From NCBI GenBank assembly GCA_001772005.1, contig MERI01000058.1, positions 1-64,000 on the forward strand: 64,000 nucleotides of DNA. Reading direction: 5' to 3'. A program made the translations under genes and the position numbers. This document shows, piece by piece, positions 57,152 through 64,000 of this stretch; within the stretch, counting starts at the first letter, position 1; every line of letters starts with the position of its first letter. The notes beneath the pieces were generated by a model. That model saw only the letters and a list, made by a program, of their open reading frames with translations, was not told where the DNA came from and ran no database searches. This DNA is from Betaproteobacteria bacterium RIFCSPLOWO2_12_FULL_62_58 (GTDB taxonomy: Bacteria > Pseudomonadota > Gammaproteobacteria > Burkholderiales > SG8-41).

Positions 57152-59596
57152 GTGCTCACCTTGCTTGCCAAGAATGCCATTCCGCGCCGCGCCGTGATCG
57201 TCGCGGGCGGACTGCTCGTGCTCGTCGTCCTCACGGGCACGGCGATCGCGCTCTGGCTGTTTCGCAGCGCCGCCCTCGCCACCGCCGAATGGGATTTGAA
57301 GAATATCGCCGTAGTGCTCGCCGAGCAGACACGGCAGGGCATGCTGACGGTGGACATGGCGCTGCGCGCGACAGCCGAAGATTACCGCGGGCGGGGAGCG
57401 GCCGCCCGCCCGCTGTCGGAGGAGGCTTTGCACGCGCGTATGCACGAGCGCGTAGGAGATCTGCCGCAGTTGCGTTCTCTTCTCGTAATCCGCCCCGACG
57501 GCGACCTCGGCGCTCACTCAAACGTATTTCCGGCGCCCGAAATGAATTTTCGCGATCGCGACTATTTCACTGTGCATCGTGATGGCAAGGGTCCGCCGCT
57601 TTTTTTCGGTGTCCCGGTGAAAGGCCGCGTGATGGGCGCGCACCTCGTGCACACCTTGAGCCGGCGCATGGAGGATCCACAGGGCGAGTTCCTCGGCGTG
57701 GTGATTGCGGGCATCGACGTGCGGTATTTGCATGACATTTACCGCTCGCTCGAGCTCGGTCCGGCGGGACGCGTCTTCCTCTTTCGCAAGGATAGCGTTC
57801 TGCTGACCTCGTTCCCGGCGGATGATGCGGAGATCGGCGGCTCGTTTCCGGCTCACGCGCTGTTCAGCTCGGCGCTGCCGGCTGCGGCAAGCGGCGTGTT
57901 GCAGGCCAGGGGGCTGCTCAGCGACCAGCCACGGCTGATCGCTTACCACAGCCTTCAGAACTATCCGCTGGTCATCGCCGTGTCATCCACCACGGACTAC
58001 GTCCTGCGGGAATGGCGCAAGCAGTCGTTATACGCGGCGATCAGCGCGCTCGGCGCGGCAGGCGTCATTGTGCTGGCGACCTTTTTGTTTGTCCGCCAGT
58101 TGCACGTTTCGGAGGAACTCGCCGGCGAGGTCACGGAGTCGGAGCTGCGCTGGCGCACGGCGCTCGAAGCCGCGGGACATGGCGTGTGGGACCTCGACGT
58201 CGCGGCGGGACGCGTATTTTGTTCGCAACGCTATCGGGAGATCCTGGGACATGCGCCCCGGGAAGCGACGCTTGAGCGCGCGGAATGGCTGGCGGAAATC
58301 CATGCCGAGGATCGCAGCGATTTTGAGCGGAAAGTCGATGCCTGCCTCGCCGGGGAACATTCCACGTGTTCTGCGGAGGTGCGCTTCGATCGTGGTGACG
58401 GAGGCTCGAAATGGGGGCTGATCCGCGGCACGATGGTGAGCGCCGATTCGCAAGGTCGCGCAAGGCGTGTGGCGGGCACCATGACCGACGTCACCGAGCA
58501 GCGGCTGGCGCAGCAGCGGCTCGGCGAAAGCGAGGCGCGGCTCAATAGCATTATCGGATCGGCGATGGATGCGATCATCACCGTCGACGGACAGCAAAAC
58601 GTGGTCCTGTGGAACGCCGCCGCAGAGAAAATCTTTCATTGCCCCGCGCGCGAAGCTGTCGGAAGACCGCTCGATCGCTTCATTCCCGGGCGGTTCCGCA
58701 CGGCGCACAGCGAGCACGTCGGGCGTTTCGGCGCCACGGGCGTGACCATGCGTCAAATGGGAGCGCGCACGGCGCTTTTCGGCTTGCGCGCCACCGGCGA
58801 GGAGTTCCCGATCGACGCCTCGATTTCCCAGGTCGAGGTGGGCGGATACAGGTTCTATACGGTGATCCTGCGTGACATCACCGGGCGTCAGAAAGCCGCG
58901 GCGGCGCTGGACAAATCGCATCAGGAGTTGCGCGAACTCTATACGGCGATGCACGAGGTGCGGGAGGCGGAGCGCACGCGCATCGCGCGCGAGCTGCATG
59001 ACGAGCTGGCACAATGGCTGACCGCGCTCAAGATGGACGTGTCGTGGATTGCCGCGCGGCTGCCCAAGGATCTCGACCCGCTCGTTGACAGGGCCGCGAA
59101 AATCAAAGGGGTAGTCGATACGACCGTGGCGGCCGTGCGCCGCATCGCCGCCGATCTGCGGCCGGTGATGCTCGATGATCTCGGTGTGGTGCCCGCGGTC
59201 GAGAGCCTGCTGCACGGGTTCTCGCAGCGCACCGGCATCGTTATCGGTTTCAACGTCGACTGCGACGGCATGGAGTTCAAGGAACCGCTGGCGACCGCGG
59301 TCTACCGCATGGTGCAGGAGGCGCTTACCAACGTCGCCCGCCACGCACAGGCCTCCGAAGTCGAGGCCGTGATCCGGCTCGACGGCGACCGCTTGGTGGT
59401 GCGTGTCTGCGACAACGGCCGAGGCATCGACGCAGCACTGCCGCGGAAGGCGAAGTCCTATGGGCTCCTCGGTATCCGGGAACGGGCGCAGACACTGGGC
59501 GGGACGGCGAGCATCTTCAGTCCGGCCGAGGGCGGCACGGTGGTTGAAATCGTGATTCCGGTAGCATCGTACCGCAGCGGGGAAGCCGAAGCATGA
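57152..59596 (+). CDS. Membrane sensor histidine kinase, NarX/NarQ-like class (HisKA_3)
   Basis: An 814-residue kinase. TM1 (residues 15-37), a periplasmic dCache-like sensor (about 38-295, including DRDYFTVHRDGKGPPLFFGV), TM2 (297-318), two PAS domains (about 330-455, 460-585) and the catalytic end: the phospho-acceptor in RIARELHDELAQWLTALKMD, then a HATPase domain with VQEALTNVARHA, VCDNGRGID and YGLLGIRERA. dCache sensors usually bind small organic molecules; the PAS domains show no obvious heme or flavin residues. The start is given as GTG 57152; TTG 57137 is possible. The gene overlaps its response regulator by 4 bases. Confidence 0.92.
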   Translation: MLTLLAKNAIPRRAVIVAGGLLVLVVLTGTAIALWLFRSAALATAEWDLKNIAVVLAEQTRQGMLTVDMALRATAEDYRGRGAAARPLSEEALHARMHERVGDLPQLRSLLVIRPDGDLGAHSNVFPAPEMNFRDRDYFTVHRDGKGPPLFFGVPVKGRVMGAHLVHTLSRRMEDPQGEFLGVVIAGIDVRYLHDIYRSLELGPAGRVFLFRKDSVLLTSFPADDAEIGGSFPAHALFSSALPAAASGVLQARGLLSDQPRLIAYHSLQNYPLVIAVSSTTDYVLREWRKQSLYAAISALGAAGVIVLATFLFVRQLHVSEELAGEVTESELRWRTALEAAGHGVWDLDVAAGRVFCSQRYREILGHAPREATLERAEWLAEIHAEDRSDFERKVDACLAGEHSTCSAEVRFDRGDGGSKWGLIRGTMVSADSQGRARRVAGTMTDVTEQRLAQQRLGESEARLNSIIGSAMDAIITVDGQQNVVLWNAAAEKIFHCPAREAVGRPLDRFIPGRFRTAHSEHVGRFGATGVTMRQMGARTALFGLRATGEEFPIDASISQVEVGGYRFYTVILRDITGRQKAAAALDKSHQELRELYTAMHEVREAERTRIARELHDELAQWLTALKMDVSWIAARLPKDLDPLVDRAAKIKGVVDTTVAAVRRIAADLRPVMLDDLGVVPAVESLLHGFSQRTGIVIGFNVDCDGMEFKEPLATAVYRMVQEALTNVARHAQASEVEAVIRLDGDRLVVRVCDNGRGIDAALPRKAKSYGLLGIRERAQTLGGTASIFSPAEGGTVVEIVIPVASYRSGEAEA

Positions 59597-60246
59597 TCCG
59601 GGTATTGCTGGCCGACGACCATGCCATGGTCCGCACCGGCCTCAAGGAAATACTGGCCGATACCGGCGATATCGCGGTCGCAGGCGAAGCCGCCAATGGG
59701 CACGAGGTCGTCGCCTCGATTCGCGCACAGGAGTACGACGTGGCGGTGCTCGACATGTCGATGCCCGGCCGCAGCGGCATCGAACTCATCAAGCAGGTGA
59801 AGAGCGAGAAACCCAGGCTGCGCATCCTGGTGCTCAGCATGCACAGCGAGCAGCAGTATGCGGTACGCGCGCTCAAGGCGGGCGCCTCGGGATACCTCAC
59901 CAAGGACAGCGCCGCCGAGCAACTGGTGGCGGCGATCCGCAGAATCGCGGGCGGCGGGGCCTACGTCAGTCCCGAGACCGCGGAGCGGCTGGCGCTCGAC
60001 CTCAATCCGGCGGTCGAGGCGCCGCCGCACACGCTGCTGTCGGACCGCGAGTATCAGGTGTTCGAAATGATCGCTGCCGGCAAGTCGCTGACCGACATCG
60101 CCGATCGGCTCAAGCTGAGCGTGAAGACCGTCAGCACGCACAAGACCCGTATCATGCAGAAGATGGGTGCGGGCAACCAGACCGACCTCATCCGCTACGC
60201 GATCCGGCACAAACTGATCGACGAATCAGACGGATCGGCGCAGTAA
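59593..60246 (+). CDS. NarL/FixJ-family response regulator
   Basis: A 217-residue regulator. The receiver domain (residues 1-120) has the acidic pocket LLADDH, the phospho-aspartate in VAVLDMSMPGRSG and the lysine in GYLTKDS. The LuxR-type helix-turn-helix (residues 150-210) has LSDREYQVFEMIAAGKSLTD, IADRLKLSVKTVSTHKTRIM. Its ATG lies in the kinase stop (ATGA), so both are made together. It probably acts on nearby genes; the 20-bp palindrome downstream is a candidate site. Confidence 0.95.
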   Translation: MIRVLLADDHAMVRTGLKEILADTGDIAVAGEAANGHEVVASIRAQEYDVAVLDMSMPGRSGIELIKQVKSEKPRLRILVLSMHSEQQYAVRALKAGASGYLTKDSAAEQLVAAIRRIAGGGAYVSPETAERLALDLNPAVEAPPHTLLSDREYQVFEMIAAGKSLTDIADRLKLSVKTVSTHKTRIMQKMGAGNQTDLIRYAIRHKLIDESDGSAQ

Positions 60247-60281
60247 CCGCTGCCACGCCGGCGCGGCTCCCGCCGCGCGCC

Positions 60282-60301
60282 GTGTAGGAATCGTCCTACA
60301 C
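60282..60301. promoter_or_regulatory. Perfect palindrome GTGTAGGA-ATCG-TCCTACAC
   Basis: An 8-bp inverted repeat around ATCG lies just after the NarL-type gene and about 190 bp before the receiver-only gene. A second TCCTACC follows 13 bp on. It fits an operator for a LuxR/NarL-class dimer, or a weak terminator, since CCGTTTTT follows. Confidence 0.4.
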
Positions 60302-60489
60302 CGCTTCCGTTTTTCCTACCTCCAATTTAAGCGCTTGCCGATAGTTTATGGCGCCCGAGCCCCGCATACTGGCTGCCATTAAACAGCACCAAACACGGCA
60401 AGCGCAAAATGGGATCAGATGTGTGTGTCCACCGCCAGGCCCGGCGCGGCATCGACAAGGTTTTTACAACGTATAACGGTGAGCAGGGG

Positions 60490-60870
60490 ATGAAAGTGTT
60501 CCTGGTTGAGGATTCTGCCGAAATCCGCCGCAGGCTGATCGAGATGATCGATGACATCGACGGGGTCGAAGTGGTCGGCGAGGCGGAGACCTACAACCAG
60601 GCGGTTGCCGGCATTGTCCAAAGCCGGCCGGATGTGGCGATCTTCGATATCAAACTCGCGGAAGGCAACGGCATCGATGCGCTGGTGGAAGTCAAGCGTC
60701 ACTTGCCTGCGCTGCGGGGAATCGTGTTGAGCAACTACGCCACGCCGCAGCACATCAAGGCGAGCACCGACGCGGGCGCCGAATACTTTCTGGACAAGAC
60801 GGCGGATTTTGAAAGGATCGTCGAGATACTGGCGCACATGCAAGCGTCGTCGAACGGCGGGCGGGATTGA
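60490..60870 (+). CDS. Stand-alone receiver-domain protein
   Basis: A 126-residue single receiver domain with no output domain. The acidic pair is in VFLVEDSAEIRRRL, the phospho-aspartate in VAIFDIKLAEGNGIDALVEV and the lysine in YFLDKTADFERI. The start ATGAAAGTG was chosen for its conserved strand and AGGGG site; the 27-codon extension in the track is not supported. Its stop overlaps the beginning of the longest frame of the FNR-type gene, so the two are close in one operon. It may act by protein contact, for example on the kinase or FNR. Confidence 0.88.
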   Translation: MKVFLVEDSAEIRRRLIEMIDDIDGVEVVGEAETYNQAVAGIVQSRPDVAIFDIKLAEGNGIDALVEVKRHLPALRGIVLSNYATPQHIKASTDAGAEYFLDKTADFERIVEILAHMQASSNGGRD

Positions 60871-60926
60871 CGGCCGCGCCAGTCGTTTCGTCGCAACCGG
60901 CAGACTACTTTGACCAGGAGATCACG

Positions 60927-61706
60927 ATGTTGAATGCAGCGATTCCCCACAACACCAGGATTGTGCCTATCTTGGCAGTCAGCACTTTCCCGCAACCGAT
61001 CAGGCCGGCGCGATCCGGGGTTTGCTGCGGGAGTTGCTGCCTGCAGGAGGTATGCCTGCCATGCGGGTTGTCGGCGGCCAACGTGAGTCAACTCGATCAG
61101 CTGGCCACCGTCAAACGGAGGGTGGCGCGTGGCGCCGCGCTCTACCGCAGCAGTGATGCATTCGACGCGCTCTACGCGGTGCGCAGCGGCGCGTTCAAAA
61201 CCATGAGTATCTCGCGCGGCGGCGTGGAAAAGATCACGGGCTTCCACCTGCCCGGCGAATTGATGGGTCTTGACGCCATCAACACCGAACGTCACAACTA
61301 CGATGCCGTTGCGCTCGAAGACAGCGAAGTATGCGTGATCCCGTTCGCCAAGTTGCAGGCGCTCGCGCTGCGCATTCCCGAACTCCAGCACCAGTTGTTC
61401 CGGCTGCTGAGCCGCGATATCGCGCGCGACCAGGGGCTGATGCTGCTGCTCGGCAGCATGACTGCGGAGCAGCGCCTCGCCGCTTTCCTGCTGTCCCTGT
61501 CGCGCCGTTACGAGCGGCTCGGTTACGCCGGCGATTGTTTCAATCTGCGGATGACACGCGAAGACATCGGCAATTACCTCGGGCTTACCATGGAGACGGT
61601 GAGCCGGTTGATGTCCAAGTTCCAGCGCCAAGGGCTGATTGCGGCGCAGCATCGGGAAATCGAATTCAAGAATCCCGGCGGGTTGATGGAACTCGTCGGA
61701 CACTAG
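60927..61706 (+). CDS. fnr: FNR-type oxygen-sensing transcription regulator
   Basis: A 259-residue Crp/Fnr-family activator. The N-terminal Cys cluster C-x2-C-x5-C (residues 34, 37 and 43, in CCGSCCLQEVCLPCGL) plus the cysteine in SEVCVIPF match the four ligands of the oxygen-labile 4Fe-4S cluster in Fnr. The effector domain (about 60-170) is followed by a dimer helix and the winged helix, with the recognition helix GLTMETVSRLMSKFQRQG. Its E-x-x-S-R residues are those that read TTGAT half-sites. The ATG was chosen for the AGGAG 8 bases upstream. It very likely controls the 21 matching boxes in this window, including the one before ccoN. Its own promoter is not clear. Confidence 0.95.
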   Translation: MLNAAIPHNTRIVPILAVSTFPQPIRPARSGVCCGSCCLQEVCLPCGLSAANVSQLDQLATVKRRVARGAALYRSSDAFDALYAVRSGAFKTMSISRGGVEKITGFHLPGELMGLDAINTERHNYDAVALEDSEVCVIPFAKLQALALRIPELQHQLFRLLSRDIARDQGLMLLLGSMTAEQRLAAFLLSLSRRYERLGYAGDCFNLRMTREDIGNYLGLTMETVSRLMSKFQRQGLIAAQHREIEFKNPGGLMELVGH

Positions 61707-61761
61707 GTGATCGGTCGAAACGACTCCCCCTCACCCCGTTTCTTCTAATGCGGGGTGTTTC

Positions 61762-61795
61762 AAACGCCGGCCCTCATCGGGACCGGCGTTTTTTT
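61762..61795 (+). terminator. Intrinsic terminator of the fnr transcript
   Basis: The stem AAACGCCGG / CCGGCGTTT closes on a short inner hairpin and is followed by a T-run. It lies about 55 bp after the fnr stop. A 63-codon minus-strand frame over this stretch (61760-61951) is not supported. Confidence 0.8.
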
Positions 61796-61958
61796 GCACG
61801 CGAGCCGTGCCGCCTTCACGATCGCGTCGCCTGCAAAATCGCTGAGCGTGTAATAGCATGCGCACGCCACGGCCGCATCCGCGGCCGCCTTCTTCGCGGC
61901 ATCGCCTGACGCTCTTCGACGCTCTTCGCGGTGTGCATTCGTTGGCGACACTCATTAT

Positions 61959-62000
61959 TTGATGTAGATCAAAACCGGCGCGCGGGCCCGACCGTACTAT
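61959..62000 (+). promoter_or_regulatory. FNR-type promoter of ccoNO
   Basis: A perfect box TTGATGTAGATCAA (61959-61972) is followed after 22 bp by TACTAT. Control of cbb3 oxidase by FNR is well established, which supports the reading of the other boxes. Confidence 0.88.
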
Positions 62001-62033
62001 TCACGCAGCGGTTATTTCCCAGGGAAGGCAACG

Positions 62034-63452
62034 ATGGAAATCCAGAACACGTACAACTACCAGGTAGTGCGCCAGTTCGCGCTCATGACCGTGGCGTGGG
62101 GCGTGGTCGGCATGGCGGTGGGCGTGCTGATCGCCGCACAGTTGATCTGGCCGGAACTCAACCTCGCGCCGTGGCTGTCCTACGGACGCTTGCGCCCGCT
62201 GCACACCAACGCCGTGATTTTCGCGTTTGGCGGTTCCGCCTTGTTCTCGACCTCGTATTACGTGGTGCAGCGCACCTGCCACGTGCGTCTCTTCAGCGAT
62301 GGGCTCGCCGCGTTTACCTTCTGGGGCTGGCAGGCGGTCATCGTGGCCGCCGCCGTCACCTTGCCGCTCGGGATCAATACATCCAAGGAATACGCGGAAC
62401 TCGAGTGGCCGATCGACGTGCTGATCACGCTGGTGTGGGTCGCCTATGCCGTGGTGTTTTTCGGCACCATCGCCAGGCGCAAGACGCCGCACATTTACGT
62501 CGCGAACTGGTTCTTCGGCGCCTTCATCCTGACGGTGGCGCTGCTGCATCTCGTCAACAGCGCCGCCATTCCGGTGACGCTGTGGAAATCGTATTCGGCG
62601 TACGCCGGCGTGCAGGACGCGATGGTGCAGTGGTGGTACGGCCACAACGCGGTGGGCTTTTTCCTGACCGCGGGGTTTCTCGGCATGATGTATTACTTCA
62701 TCCCCAAGCAGGCGGGGCGCCCGGTTTACTCCTACCGGCTGTCGGTGGTGCACTTCTGGGCGCTGATCTTCACTTACATGTGGGCGGGGCCGCACCACCT
62801 GCATTACACCGCGCTGCCCGACTGGGCGCAGTCGATCGGCATGCTGTTTTCGTTGATCCTGCTCGCGCCGTCGTGGGGCGGCATGATCAATGGCATGATG
62901 ACGCTGTCCGGCGCGTGGCACAAGCTGCGCGATGACCCCATCCTCAAATTCCTGGTGGTGTCGCTGTCGTTCTACGGCATGTCGACCTTCGAGGGCCCGA
63001 TGATGTCGATCAAGACGGTGAATGCGCTGTCGCACTACACCGACTGGACGGTGGGGCACGTGCATTCAGGCGCGCTGGGGTGGGTGGGATTCATTTCCAT
63101 CGGCAGCATCTACTACCTGATTCCGCGCCTGTTCGGCCGCACCGAGATGCACAGCGTGCCGCTCGTCACGCTGCACTTCTGGATCGCCACCATCGGCGTC
63201 GTGCTCTATATCGCCGCGATGTGGATCGCCGGCGTGATGCAGGGCCTGATGTGGCGCGCGGTCGATCCCGACGGCACGCTCACCTACAGCTTTGCCGAAG
63301 CGGTGAAGGCGACCTATCCTTACTACGCGATCCGGCTGCTCGGCGGAATCCTTTATCTCACGGGCATGCTGGTCATGGTTTACAACACCTGGAAAACCGT
63401 CGTCGGGCAACAGGCGGTCGAGGCGCCGATCCCGGCCGTGGCCGCTGCCTGA
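62034..63452 (+). CDS. ccoN: cbb3-type cytochrome c oxidase subunit I
   Basis: A 472-residue catalytic subunit with 12 predicted TM helices that reduces oxygen at high affinity. Heme and copper histidines are seen in [49 protein letters not shown] and [14 protein letters not shown]. The length is typical of C-type oxidases. The ATG has AGGGAAGG 5 bases upstream. It is followed by ccoO, and the FNR box lies 60 bp before it. It lets the cell respire at low oxygen and fits the FNR regulon here. Confidence 0.97.
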   Translation: MEIQNTYNYQVVRQFALMTVAWGVVGMAVGVLIAAQLIWPELNLAPWLSYGRLRPLHTNAVIFAFGGSALFSTSYYVVQRTCHVRLFSDGLAAFTFWGWQAVIVAAAVTLPLGINTSKEYAELEWPIDVLITLVWVAYAVVFFGTIARRKTPHIYVANWFFGAFILTVALLHLVNSAAIPVTLWKSYSAYAGVQDAMVQWWYGHNAVGFFLTAGFLGMMYYFIPKQAGRPVYSYRLSVVHFWALIFTYMWAGPHHLHYTALPDWAQSIGMLFSLILLAPSWGGMINGMMTLSGAWHKLRDDPILKFLVVSLSFYGMSTFEGPMMSIKTVNALSHYTDWTVGHVHSGALGWVGFISIGSIYYLIPRLFGRTEMHSVPLVTLHFWIATIGVVLYIAAMWIAGVMQGLMWRAVDPDGTLTYSFAEAVKATYPYYAIRLLGGILYLTGMLVMVYNTWKTVVGQQAVEAPIPAVAAA

Positions 63453-63457
63453 TAAAG

Positions 63458-63560
63458 CGTGACATGGAACAGCGTGACGTGGTAATGCGTGACCAAAATC
63501 CCGATATGGATGAGGAACGACGCCTCATCACGTCACGCCTCATCACGTCACGAGTCATCA
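63458..63560. repeat. Short direct and inverted repeats between ccoN and ccoO
   Basis: The spacer holds three GCGTGAC units (AAAGCGTGACATGG, CAGCGTGACGTGG, AATGCGTGACC), then an inverted run (CATCACGTCACG twice). The two halves can pair into a long imperfect hairpin in the mRNA, which could alter the ratio of the two subunits. Confidence 0.6.
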
Positions 63561-63582
63561 GTCACGAATTTGGGAGAAATGT

Positions 63583-64000
63583 GTGAACGCAACATCCAAG
63601 CATGAATTGATCGAAAAGAACATGGGGCTGCTGATCGCGCTCGTCATCCTGGTGGTGAGCGTCGGCGGTCTGGTCGAGATCGTGCCGCTGTTCTTCCAGA
63701 AATCGACGATGCAGCCGGTGACCGGACTGAAACCGTACGCGCCGCTGCAACTCTCGGGCCGCGACATCTATATCCGCGAAGGTTGCGGCAACTGCCACTC
63801 GCAGATGATCCGGCCGTTCCGGGCGGAGACCGAACGCTACGGCCATTATTCGGTTGCCGGCGAGTTCGTCTACGATCATCCGTTCCTGTGGGGCTCGAAG
63901 CGCACTGGGCCGGACCTCGCGCGCGTGGGGCTGCGCTATTCCGACGAATGGCACCGCGTGCACCTGATCAACCCGCGTGATCTGGTGCCGGAGTCCAATA
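63583..64000 (+). CDS. ccoO: cbb3-type cytochrome c oxidase subunit II (partial)
   Basis: The first 139 codons of a gene that runs past the window. An N-terminal membrane anchor (residues 15-37, [20 protein letters not shown]) is followed by the cytochrome c domain with the heme site [20 protein letters not shown]. The sequence matches CcoO, the monoheme subunit that passes electrons to CcoN. The start is GTG with GGGAGAA 7 bases upstream. A normal ccoO has about 200-240 residues, so roughly a third is missing. Confidence 0.96.
   Translation, partial: MNATSKHELIEKNMGLLIALVILVVSVGGLVEIVPLFFQKSTMQPVTGLKPYAPLQLSGRDIYIREGCGNCHSQMIRPFRAETERYGHYSVAGEFVYDHPFLWGSKRTGPDLARVGLRYSDEWHRVHLINPRDLVPESN

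Noticed and set aside
61760-61951. A 63-codon minus-strand ORF between fnr and ccoN
   Set aside because: It overlaps the fnr terminator and has no ribosome site or recognised family.

Overview
The window is GC-rich proteobacterial DNA, most likely from a betaproteobacterium; this is inferred from the mix of families (FNR-type regulator with cbb3 oxidase, BCAM0308-type protein, DUF2934, DUF883, Acg-type nitroreductase, DsrE2), and the order cannot be fixed by reading alone. There are no tRNA or rRNA genes, no CRISPR array, and no transposase or integrase. Apart from a few housekeeping-like genes it reads as one large accessory island for surviving low oxygen and energy shortage.

Layout. 0-4 kb: two ArsA/GET3 ATPases (the first partial), an Hsp20, a dead CusA-type RND fragment and a helix-hairpin-helix protein. 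4-12.4 kb: an APH-like kinase, a fused ACP/acyl-AMP ligase/PlsC acyltransferase, an archaeal-type FBPase and a glucan phosphorylase. 12.4-18.4 kb: an FtsH paralogue, DUF72, a beheaded RNase Z-like gene, RtcA, a diaminopimelate-dehydrogenase-like enzyme and a GYD protein. 18.4-26.5 kb: small unknown proteins, a DUF2384 protein, a ribosome hibernation factor with a cold-shock-like tail, PEP synthase, a triple-BON protein, DUF2934 and YbaK. 26.6-35 kb: a protein quality-control block (Lon, two Hsp20, DnaK, DnaJ), then CheR. 35-44 kb: glucokinase, DUF2934 and the glycogen operon glgC-GH57-glgP-glgA, with only a fossil of glgB. 44-50.6 kb: BCAM0308-type, CBS and host-attachment-family proteins and an RND efflux pair. 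50.6-57 kb: FadL-type porin, DsrE2, a membrane protein plus HdrD-like Fe-S protein, DUF883 and an Acg-type nitroreductase. 57-64 kb: NarX/NarL-like two-component pair, a stand-alone receiver, an FNR-type regulator and the start of ccoNO.

What ties it together is regulation. I find 21 intergenic palindromes of the FNR type (TTGAT-N4-ATCAA and near variants). Nearly all are followed, 20-23 bp further on, by a plausible -10 hexamer facing the next gene, which is the geometry of class II FNR-activated promoters. The FNR homologue at 60.9-61.7 kb carries the Cys cluster and the E-x-x-S-R recognition helix expected to read this site. The targets are chaperones and proteases, a hibernation factor, gluconeogenesis (PpsA, FBPase), glucokinase and glycogen metabolism, redox proteins and cbb3 oxidase. 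I read this as an oxygen-limitation persistence regulon gathered in one place.

Two other layers stand out. A roughly 200-bp non-coding repeat (repeat A; five full-length or nearly full-length copies and two partial ones) is bounded by CTAG and supplies the TAG stop codon of four genes. The spacers also hold many gene fossils: 5-prime ends of ppsA, fbp and hpf that keep their start codons, and pieces of cusA, glgB, an RNase Z, a CbpM-like gene and an acyl-CoA synthetase. The region has been heavily duplicated and eroded while its promoters were kept.
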